From assembly GCA_032209605.1 (NCBI GenBank), contig JASFXZ010000016.1, forward strand, positions 16,492,001 to 16,556,000: 64,000 nt of DNA. The letters are read 5' to 3'. Origin of the DNA: Mactromeris polynyma (taxonomy: Eukaryota > Mollusca > Bivalvia > Venerida > Mactridae). The notes under the pieces are model-generated. The model searched no databases. It saw nothing but the letters and a program-made list of their open reading frames with translations, and was not told where the DNA came from. Positions 43,101-55,100 of the stretch are shown in pieces. Position 1 is the first letter of the stretch. Every line of letters starts with the position of its first letter. The position numbers and the translations under genes were made by a program.

Positions 43101-46100
43101 AGGTAACGCACACTTTATGGAAGGGTTAACCAATCCGCGTCAATATTACATACGTTGTTCGGTTGAAGATAAGTTGGTTAAGTGGTTAACGTTAGATTTG
43201 ACTGGTTTACACAACACTGTTTTTCAAATAGCAAAGTCATGTTAGTACGGCTCCGCCGAAAAAGTAAAAACAAAATCACATACTTTCAGCCACAGTTTGT
43301 GTTGACCGATTGACGCCATATGGCTTAATCATGTTACAAACTTTTTACCCTGCACTTGTTGATTACAATACAAATGTACGGAGACAACGTTAAACAACAT
43401 CTTGTATGGTAAATGGATGGACTTATTACATCAATCAAGTGCCTCCAAGGACTGGACATACACAAAGGGCGAATTGTGTCCTGTTTATCACGTTACACAA
43501 ACTCCACTAGATCAAATATTCCGATATTTACCGACGGCACAATCCGAATTGATCATTTAATGAAATAACTAAGAACGTTATTTATTGGATATTTGGTGAT
43601 GAACAATATTCCATGGTAACCTCTGGGATTTTTTTATAAACAGGCGGGAATTCGGAGTGGTCAGCAAATGGTATTAGTACACATTATGAATTATGTCCGA
43701 AATATCCCGATTCTCAGTGGACAGCCGCGTTAAGATATTATTCGAAATCTACAGCGAACATTAAAGGTAGATAGTCAGTTTCTGTAACAAAATACGTCTT
43801 GTAATTACTGTTTTAGAAAATAGCATGTAAATGCCTTCATACAGACGTACTTTAAAACATAGCATTATTACTTTTCTTAAGACTTTCCTGGAACATCAAA
43901 GCACGAGTCTGATACAGGTATAATAATATTTATATACTGGGTAAAACTGCAAACATGCAACTTCTATTCCACATACTTTCTAAAAAGCCACTGGACTCTT
44001 ATTCTCTTAATGGTTCAAACTAATGGAACTTTGGAAATAAGTCAATGTAAACATGTTAATTTCTGCCTAGTTTCTGCCTATTGTTGCCAGTTGTCTTGAC
44101 TTGTCCTGTGATCTTTTCCTTCCATTAATTTCCACTACTATTTGTCCTCTTTGATTCTCCTTGTTATTCCTTATGGTAGGCCAGACCATTTCTTGTGCCT
44201 CTGTTCCCTTACGTATATACCCTTGAGCCTCCTTAAGTGCCTTATATTATGGATTGTTGTTTTCCCGGAGGTCTGTGTGGGAAGGCACTGTCTTATTATG
44301 TGGCGTTCCCTGTAGCAATTTATTCTCTGTCTTTTAATGTCTAGAGTTAAGACATTCACCGAACCAAGCTTGACATTAACTTGACATGGAAGTCTGTCGG
44401 TTATTAATCATTGTAGATTACGCATTGTTCTAGTATATAACTGCAATATCATTTAAGTTGCGAAGCCATACTGGTCTGAGAGTTAGAAAATACGAAATTA
44501 ATCACACAGTACTAATGAACATATATGGTTTCTGCATTAAATCAGTGAAGCTTTGTAAGACATTGGAAAATAATCATGAAAAATTAATTATTAATTTGAA
44601 TAGAAATGGGTTTAATTGCCGGAATGGGGTAGCTGTTGAAACGAGCATGTCTGTCATAATTGATGTCACTGTTAGAAAGGGCGAAACTAGCGGAATGGGT
44701 GGAATCGTCGGAATAGGGTAGCTGTTTGAATTGGTATAACAATCAGAATGAATGACACTATCAGAATGGGTGACATTTGTGAAATAGGTGGAATTGCCAG
44801 AAGGGGTATTTATGTCGAAATTGTTCAAACTGTCGAATTGTATGCAATGGTCTGAATGGGCAGAGTTGCTTTGTATATTTGCATCACTCGTAACGCTTAT
44901 TGTTAGTTTGTCTAAATCTAATTTATATCATTGCCTTTGGTCGTCTTTGCGTGCTTTAATTTAAATATACATCTTGAAAATTGGAGAATAAGATGGCGCT
45001 CAATTGTGATGTTCGTAAAACGTGGGCCTATTTTCAGAAACCTGAGTTGATATTGATTAGTCTTACAAGCTGCATCAAGCTTTTACTTTTGTACAATAAA
45101 GCTGTCATATTTTTATTGTATTCAGTAAATGGCAAATTATGGAGACTGTTTTTGCTCCAAGAGCTAAATCAAAACGATAAAATAAACTAATTTATATACA
45201 TATTGCCCCGAAATCCAGGATTCAATGTACATTTGTATATTTATTAAGCACGATCGACTTTCAAACGTATAATCATTACTTGCAATTTGATTTGTAGACA
45301 AAATTGCCACATTTTATGTCCGGTATATATCATACAGTGCAATGTATCTCTAAATTTTAGCTTCTAGCCATAGTTATTTGTAATAATAAATGTTTGATGA
45401 CGACTTTTAGTTGTTCATCTCATTTTACGTTCCTGTGAGGCAACTATTAACGACTCCAGAAAACTGTTTGTGCGGGCATGAATTTCAGAATTTATTAAAA
45501 ATGTGAGTATCATAGAACACCACCTTATGGTGCGTTTATATCGGCTTTTAAAATGAGCTTAGTAGGTACAATAACGTATGACCACGAATTTAATTTGTTT
45601 TCTAAAAATATACACCATAACTTTTAATGATGAAAAATATATTTATTGCCAATGACAGCACCGGCTATCACTGTAAGACAGTCTGGCCATCATAACGTTT
45701 ATTACTTGCTTAGTGATACACTATTGATATTATACGTCTATGACGTCATTAGTGGTTATAACAATGACTCTGAATGTCGATAAATATTGCCATATTATGT
45801 GCTAAACTTGTTATTTGTTCTAAGAACATAAAAAGTGACTTGTTCTGTCAATAATCCATTAGTTGATTATGAACATTACTGATAGATTTTTAGATTCCTT
45901 TTGAATTGGTATTATTATGTAATGATCTATTTATATACAACGTTTTTATTGTAAGTGGTATTACTATGTAGGCTATGGTAATTTGGACCGCGGCAATTTA
46001 AACTATTGATTGGAAACTTACTGATATCTGTGAAACAATAACAAGAAATAATTTACCCACAATCCTTAGCCCGTGCTCGGTAAGTATTGGGGTCCCTTTT

Positions 46101-49100
46101 TATCGCCATAGAATAGAAATGTCATCCGATTAAACGACACTCGTTTAGCCTTACAAACAACAAAGTAAACACAAACAATATAAATACCAACCAAGAAATA
46201 TATAGCTGTTGTTATATGACGATTACGGCGGATCAAAATGTCAACTTCTCTCATTTCATAAACAAAATGGCGGACGTCGCCATTTTATGACGATTTTTAA
46301 CCCGATTTGGTCTCGGAAGAATCTCGCTGCTCGCGAGAGTTCAACAAGTCTATATAGACATAGTGGGGAGTTTCCAATCCATGATTTATATGTCCGTGTT
46401 TGTACTGAGCAATATGTTACCAACATGATATTAATAATTTCCTTTATATATTGTAGCTACACTTTATCAACTGCATATCAGTCAGCTTACGTATGACATT
46501 GACGACCGATCCGTTCCGTTATAATCAAACCATTGCCCGTGTTTTTTTTAAATTTTGTGGTTTCCGGTCATTTCCAAAATACAGCCATTTCGGTCGTAGC
46601 ATGATTCAGTGAGTTTTGAACCAATCGCGGATAAAGGTTTCGTCAGAAAGTTAACAGTGCGTCTGTAATTTATTCCCATGTGCCGAAATTACTTATATTC
46701 CACGCATACTATTATACTTAAAATTCCCGTTGTGAAATAAAAACGATAGTGTTTATTGAGTTACTCGGTGTCGCTAAGTATCATTGACACCAACTGGCTG
46801 TGATGCGAAATTGACACTAAATGATACGAAACCGATACTAAATGGTGTTATTTCAATACTTAATGTTAGAAATTGCGACATCTTGGCGCTAAAGATATGT
46901 CAGACGTATCATTTTGTGATTTCGTTTCATTAGGAAGCATTTACAATGTACAATACGTCAATATATGTATAATTTACCAACCATTTCTCTTACAGTCACT
47001 CATATTACCTTGACAGCCGATAAACATTTACATATCATTTGTCTATTTTTGACAATACGCTTCAAAAGTCATACATATGTAGTAAATAACAACCTCTCCC
47101 GAACGGCCCGCTCTTGAGTTCCAACCTCTATTCAACACCATTGTTAATTTTAAATAGTACCAATTTACTACAAACGTAAACTTATAAAACATGGATTGGA
47201 AACTTCCTTCTAATATTTACATAGATTTAATTGAACTCTCGCGAGCTGCGAGATTTCTTCCGAGATCATGCCCGCGATAAATATTTTGCGATGTCCGCCA
47301 TCTTGTTTCTGAAACGAGAAAAGTTGACATTTTTGATCCGCCGAAATCGTCATATTTACAACAGCTATATATTTCTTATTTGGTATTTATATGTTTGTGT
47401 TTACCTTGTTGTTTGTATGTAAGTATTGTGGTTCAATAATGATTTGTAAGGCTAAACGTGATTGTCGTCTATTGCCGATAGATAAAGTAACGGAAATTCA
47501 CGATACTTACCGAGCGCACGCTAAGGATTGTTGGTAAATTATTTCTTGTTTTCGTTTCACCGAACTCGGCCAATTTACAACCCATGGTTGATATGTCCGT
47601 GCTACAAATTTTATTTCTATAGAGCAAAACTTCTCAGTAACAGCCGAAAGCATCTCCCAAAGCGTCATGCTTACGATGGGTTGCACTGTAGTCGTATTTT
47701 CTCTTCCATGAAATTGAATAATAATGAGAAATATTGCACGATTCGATCACAAATTTGAGGGAAAAAAAATCGGTCTAATTATCAGCATATCATCTAGTTT
47801 CAACATAAAACCCTTAACTAATTAATCCCATAAACAATGTATGTTATGAGAAAGGTTTTAATGCTGACAGAAGAATTCAGTTTACGATTTGATTGCGATT
47901 TGACAGTATTTATGATAATATGTCAGCATTACGCCATCGAATAATGATTCTCATAAACACTGCATTTACGAGACACTAGTTTGCCAGACGAACAATACAA
48001 TGTTCGACATATCACGTTCTGCGACATATTATTGTTCACGTACTCGTGTTCGCGAGTGAGAGATATCTCGCGTGATTTGTGGTTTCTTAAATTGAACAGT
48101 CATTTAATTGTCACAAAACCATTAAATGTTCTCACCATCAAATGTTCTGCAGCGTTTTTAAACCGCACTTTTCCCTTGTCAATCTGTCAGTATCTCAGGA
48201 AAACACTTCATTTGTTTCCGTTTTTGTAATAACCAGATGCCATCAGACATTAGATGTCATATTTGTATTCGATGTAAGCTGAAAGTTATGCAACTTCGTA
48301 GACTCGCAGCCAGTAAGCCATTTTTAGCGAATTGCTCAACTCATCCGGTAGAAATGTTTTATTCTCATCACGACTAAGCATAGTCACGTGAGAACGAGAA
48401 ATCTAATTATGTCATAACCAAAAATGGCCCAGATATTTGAATGACCTTCAACTTACCCCTACCCCCCATATTAAGACAATTACGAAAACATGTTTATTAT
48501 AACACGTGCTATACCAGAAGAAAAAAGTTTTGTTCCGTTATTTTCTTTTAAAATGGCAATAGGAGCCTAAGCGAAAATACAAATCTTCAGTAAATTGATA
48601 AACCTTTGACCTTCACAGGGTCAATGTCATGATTATCGTTGGTTCTTGCTGAAACATTACATTTATTTCATATATTTTACAAATTTGAATTCCCTGTAGT
48701 TACGTATTCTCTCTCTTTTACACAGTTAAGACAGTATTCTGCAATTTCCCTTCTTTTATTTAATGTAAAACTATTTATTGTAACGTTTATTTAGTGTAAA
48801 ATATTTATTCCAACTAAACGTCTTCTTTTGTGTAATTTCTCTTTTCAAGACTATAATCTAAGATACGATTTCGCTAAAACGACATATATCATATAAAACG
48901 TTTGCATTGATTCTGTAATGCAGCCATAAGTTACATTGCAAATTTCTCTTATTTTGGAAAGCAATTGAAATAAGTATTGGTTTGTTTTCCTATCCATATA
49001 ACACTATAGGTTTATAAATTACATGTGTTGTATATGTGAATAATGAATTAAATTTAAACTTAAATGAAACACAAAAACGTGTGCGATTTGTTACGTAAAC

Positions 49101-52100
49101 ATATTAATTAAGGTAGCAATTTCGTTTGTATGAGTACGAAAACAAGTATTGCCCGAAACTGCATGTTTTTCATACGAACAGTAAAAACCTCAATAAAAAG
49201 ACCACTATTTGGACCTTTGAAAACTTGTTTTCATATTGAGGTGGGCTTAATATTGAGGTTGCGTAAAGAGCAGAAAAGTGAAAATGGATTGTGTTCTTAA
49301 TTCTTAATAACTTACTTCGGACACAATCTCACGATATCATTTACAATAAGCTATTTCGCGAAAGCCCAATAATGATATAACAATTGTGATTGATAACCGA
49401 ATTTGATTTTTTTTAATTGTTTCGCAAAATATCAGTACTGCAAAAACTTAAGTCAACAATCTCCGTCGTTCATTCATCTCAGATATAACTTTCTAATAAT
49501 GTTTCAAATTTGCGTTCCGCTAAGAGCAAATAAGGACGACATGTTCGCAATCTGATGTTGTAAATGATTTTAAAAGGCACTAGACTATTCGAACAATTAC
49601 TGTGGCGGCAACATTCGCGTTCAATTTGGTCGATGACTTTTTGAGTCGAAAACACGCAGCCAAGAGAAGCACATTGAATAATTATTCATAAATCACTTTA
49701 AATATTAAACTGGCTTTCTGCAAATGATAAAAAAAACGAGCCTTTGGCAAATTTAATAAACTAAGTAATTGACGAAAACGATATTAGGACTAATCTCTAG
49801 TTTTGAACATAAATTGCAAAAAAAAATTTTGTCCGTTGAATTATTTTTTTTAATTCATAATGTTAACGCACATTACGGAAAGGTAATTGAGCCGCCATGT
49901 GATTTATTTCTCGTTTTTGCACTGGGAAATAACGTAAAATAACACACGGGTGTTATAACACGCATGTGACGTCATTTCAATTGTGACGTCATTTCATAAT
50001 TTGTAACGTCAGATCATTTAAGACATGATCAAAAATGGCCTTAGTATCATTGATGGGGATCCCCAAACATTTGTTAGACGATACATCGGAAGCTAGTATA
50101 TATTTCGGATGATACCAAGAATTCGGTTAGAGGGTGGTCGAATAATCGAAGTCCGACATTGTATCGAGACTTTCTCCGCGTCAGCATAAATTTCTTCGGA
50201 CAAAATAGTTCTTCCATGACAAAAGAGCAGACATATTACATGCATCACCATTACAGCGACTGTTTCTTTGTGATTAATAGTGACATTATGTATACTACAC
50301 CGTCTGTAACATCGTAAATTGTTGAAATCACGCAAACAACATAATAAACAACATAAACATGACATAATGGTAAATAATGTCTATGTCGTGTAGATAGAAC
50401 AGACTTATATAGTTTCCTAGTTTCCTGTTTTGAATTTATTAGCAGATAAAGTATGGAGTATGTAAAGTGACATCGTAATACGGAAGTACGGAAGAGCCAA
50501 ACTGACTCCTTTATTGATGCTTTCACTGTTACTACAGTTGCCTGTTGACATTGATCGCAGTATTACTGTTACTTCTTCTGACACCAGTAAGAAACAGTAT
50601 TAACGTGTTATGGCTAGTACTGTTGCTTATACATGAAAACCTCGCACATAAATATGTCTATGTTTGCGTTTACTCATCGTCGCCACTGTTTTCAAATATG
50701 GGCGACGCCTCCAAAAAAATGCTAGTCATTTTCAGACTTTTGGAGAAGTGTGCATGATACAGAAGATGCACGCGTTATTGTATACACGGTGTCTATTGTC
50801 AAATATTTTTCAAAACCTGTTTTCATTGGTTGAATATTATCATGTGTTTATAAACGTTTTCAAGTGAATAAATACGAACAATACCTTTATTTTAATTCAT
50901 TTAGTAAAAAGCTATTTCTGTGTTCCTTTCAGCTACGATTACCCATCTAACGATATTAAAAATAAGCAGTTTAGTTCTTAACAGACACCGTCTGGCAGCT
51001 TTTAAAGTAATTGTTTAAATTTTCAATTCTGCAATCTCTTTAACACTTCAATCTTGTTCACTAGTTAACTAGTATAGTTTAAGGGCGTTTCAATCAACTG
51101 TCGCAAGATTTAATGCCGGTAATTTAATATATTTTTAATACATCTTTATGTCTATCTAAATATGACTATTGATAATTTTGAGAAAAATTATCTTAATGTC
51201 TTCTTACAGAATAATCAAGTCTGTGTAAAAGACAGTTAAATGATCATTCTTCAATTGAAAATGTTTTTTCAACGTTCAGTGTTTGATGGAAAATTATGTG
51301 GTGCGTGTATTTTTCTGTTGAGTATTTGTCGCGTCGATTGCTATAAATAAGATGTACGATTATTCACTTATATACATGAAGTGGATCCGTACCTGCGGCA
51401 ATCCTGGGGTCGCAGGTTCGATCCCCCGCTCCATCACTGACAGCACTATAAGTCTTTCGGATAGAGACAAAAACCGAGGTCCCGTGTATGATGCTTTACA
51501 TCGGGCACGTAAAAGAACCAGGGGTGCTTCTAGAACTGGAGCATCTTCTGCATCATGCACTATCCTCCAAAAATCTAAAATGACTAACATTCTTCTGGAG
51601 GCGTCGCCCATATAGGAAACCGGTGGCGACGTTAAATAAACGCACATAGAAATATTACTTATACATTTCGTTCATATAAAAGTACTCTCCTGGGATTTGT
51701 TTACACATAGAAATAGTCACAGAATTGACAATTACGAAATGTTCATTGTACGTACTGAAGCGGTGCGGTGATGAGCAATTAGTAGCTACTCTCGAAATGG
51801 GGAAACGATCTCGAGAAATCCCGCGGCGTTGTAAATCAATTAAACGAGATCTCAGGATCCTCATGATAAGGCTTCGAATATTTCATATACCACTGATGAG
51901 TTCGAAGCAATCGAAAGCCCAAGAAAAAAGCAATTTGTTTGTCAAATTGCGTCGGAAATTGATAAGAAACCAAAATCGTCATTTCGCCTTCATCATTACA
52001 TGTCAGATTATTTTACGTCGGCGCGATAACTTTCTATTTTTTTCTTTTAGCCTACAGTTTTAGGTTACTTCGATAAGAAAACGTATATTCGCCGAGACAT

Positions 52101-55100
52101 CGTTTTAGACATATCATCTTTGTCATTCAAAAACTGACAGATATTTTGGCGTTTAATTATAGATGTTTGCGTTCAAGCTATCTTATAGCTTTACGTGTAA
52201 ATAAAGCTATCATAATATCAGTGAGACTTATATGCGAATTTAAATTTGGTCCCGGAAAATTGTCCTCTTCTCAGCCCTGGCTGGCGAAAACAAATAAATC
52301 ATTATAATTATTCATAAATGTTCATGCAAATAATTTTACAACTAAGTAGTGACGGCGCGATTATCGAAAATAATCGAAAAATCGTCGCTAGACATCCGAC
52401 GTCGGCGACAATCGATTATTTTCTATTCGAATTTATCCCCTTATCAATTACTACAGCTTAGTGACAAGCAAGAATCTACGATGCTATTTACAAGAAATTC
52501 GCGACGTAAATTTAGTTTAACTCTCATTATACATGTTAAGACTTGCAGACGACCTGTAACAAAATAGGAAGCAGGCGACTCTGGTGTTAATATGTCTACT
52601 TCCTGTTTACTTCAAGTTAATCATTTAGAAAATTTCTACACTACAAGCAATTACAATTTCAAGCGAGAGGTTTATACTTATTTATTTTACATCGACAGTG
52701 AACCAATCTCTTACAACTTATACTGCTCACTCTCATAGACTGCTTTCTTTGTTACCAACCAGTACTGGAATCGAATTTACGGATCGAGTAGTCCGTGGTC
52801 AAACCCCTCTCCAAGTGGGACTCGAACTCACGATCTTCAGAGCCAGGGGCTCTTCCCCTAACCACCTTTGACGTCACAATCTTACATTTAACGGTTCAAC
52901 GGAATCCGTCGGCTGATGTTTACAAATGCGAATATTTTGAGTATATAAATGTGCCCGCCAACTGTGAGGTGTCCCAAACCCTGCCAACATTTATACTGAG
53001 TTATTTTGACTCGATTTTAATAATTAGAAAAGTGAACACTTTTTAATCAATTTGATTTTGTTACGCGTAAAGTTTAATCCCTGCAGACTTCAATTTGATA
53101 ACATTAACAAATTAACTAAGAGAGGAAAACTGGCAGTTTATTTCTTAATTCACAAGAATTCACTAAACTATAACCGCTTTTTGTTCCTTCCACATTCATG
53201 TAAATATCAATAATGATCTCCCTTGATTAGCGGCTTTGTTAAAGCCATTTTCTCTAAATTGGATTGTCTCCCTTCCACGCGAAAATGATACCTGTCATGT
53301 TATGATACGGATATTTGGTGTAGCATGGACTCTGACCATTTAAGGCGATGGACAATGGGAGAACTTTCATGAACTCAAATATTTTGACGAACCCGACGTC
53401 AAAACCGCCATTTTGTTTTGTTTCCAGATTCGGAAGTGTTGTATCTCAATCGGGAAGTTTCGGATTTTTACGGTTTTGCCTGAATTGTATACATCCATAT
53501 TTTAAAAAAATAGACAATTTTAAAATAACTTCATAATTCTGAAAGAAAATGAAACTTTCCCAGCTTCAGTCGGAAATAATCATTCTTGTTTTTTTATTCT
53601 TTGTGATTTTTGTCAAATGATGAATTGTTTAATTTACATCCGGGCTTCGTAACTAAAATATCAATGTTCTCAAATATTGAAATACTGCAACGCATCGTTC
53701 AGTTAAAAATCAACGCCCCGTCGGAAGAGTGATTAAGACTGATGTCAAAGAATAGTTTTTGTTAAAGGTCATTTTCAACAATATTTCAGTAATAAACCAT
53801 TTCAATTATATGTCCAACCATGCCCGAAATTATATACATATTTCTCTATTTGCAAATAAGACATTTCCCTTTCACTGCAGGCGCGTAGCGTGCCATACTA
53901 GAATACTCGTTCGAGTAAACTTTGAAATAGAAATCTAGACTTTTGAAAATCAAAACGCATAATAACATGCAAGAACAACTTATGAAAGGGGGTTAACATG
54001 TGATGTTCTTTAGTTGATATACTTTAATCTTGAATTCGAATCACGAATGATGAAGAGAGGTCGATTTGCATGACCGTTTTTGCAGTCTACATTAATACCT
54101 CGGTTTTGTCTGAGCGATCTTAGCCAATAAATGCTTGAAATCCACACCATATCGCACCATTTCTTGTTTTCAAAATTACCCCGGGGAGGCCCCCGGACCC
54201 CCACCAGCGGGATGATGGTTAATCGAACGAATTAAAATCAGCAAGAATGTGAAATATATAACACATTTTAGTAAATAATCATATAACATCAATATTTCAA
54301 ATTCTTGCGCATGCACATTAGTCTTTGGCATGCGCAGTAGGTTTACTCAAATATATGAATATCATGCGCATGCGCAGTAAGTATTTTCTTTAAATAAATC
54401 CGTTTGTTTTTTTCAGAAAAGAGAGGTCGAATTCTTGTGAGTCTTGCGTGGTTTTTCGCCGGTCTGTTTTCACTTCCTATGCTGTACATGTACGAAGAAA
54501 CTACTGTAGACGGTTTGCCACAATGCTGGATGGACCTATCCGAAACCTGGATGTGGCAAGTACGGCACAGAATTTAATAAAACGCATAGTTGCAAATCCT
54601 CAAAAAATGTATCAATTTTTAGTGAATATCTGAATATATACTCAGTACATATAAAAACGCATAGTTTTAAACCTGCGAAATGTTGGTAAAGCGTCATTTT
54701 ATTGTATTTAAAATGAATTATATCGTATACAGTCAAACCTGTCTGTAAAGACCACCCATGGAACAGCAAATTGTGGTCTTTGTTTACAGGTGGCCTCTAG
54801 TAACAGATTAAATATCATTGAAAATGGTCTGATGGGAGATAAAATTGGTGGTCTTTGCAGACAGGTTTTGCAATAGTGGTCTTTGTTCGCAGGTGGTCTT
54901 TAACACAGGTTTGATTGTATGTTGCAAATATGCTGAAATAATACAATGTACAGTTCTTTTCTTGTCTCGCTATATAAGTCAAAAACTTGAGAAAATGTTT
55001 ATTGTTCGTTTTTAAATGTATGCCCCTACTTAGTATATATTTGTATCATAGCTTCGATAGATTTCTTTTGAAAATTGTTGAACTGCATCTTACGAGGCGA

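Larger units (their letters stand above)
40321..54416 (+). other. CCAPR intron 3 (about 14 kb)
   Basis: Phase 1, gtaagt...ttttttcag. Repeats are listed separately. I see nothing supportable in 40440-42320, 42550-43040, 43265-43760, 44875-46040, 47560-49175, 49310-49955, 50780-51385, 51655-52670 and 52885-54300 beyond AT-rich non-coding DNA. Confidence 0.85.

Noticed and set aside
46386..47189. Transposase gene between the long inverted arms
   Set aside because: No open frame of useful length or recognisable motif in any of the six frames.
52740..52880. Functional tRNA gene on the minus strand
   Set aside because: Box A and B are present but stems do not close and a SINE body follows; a sister copy exists at 18053-18248.
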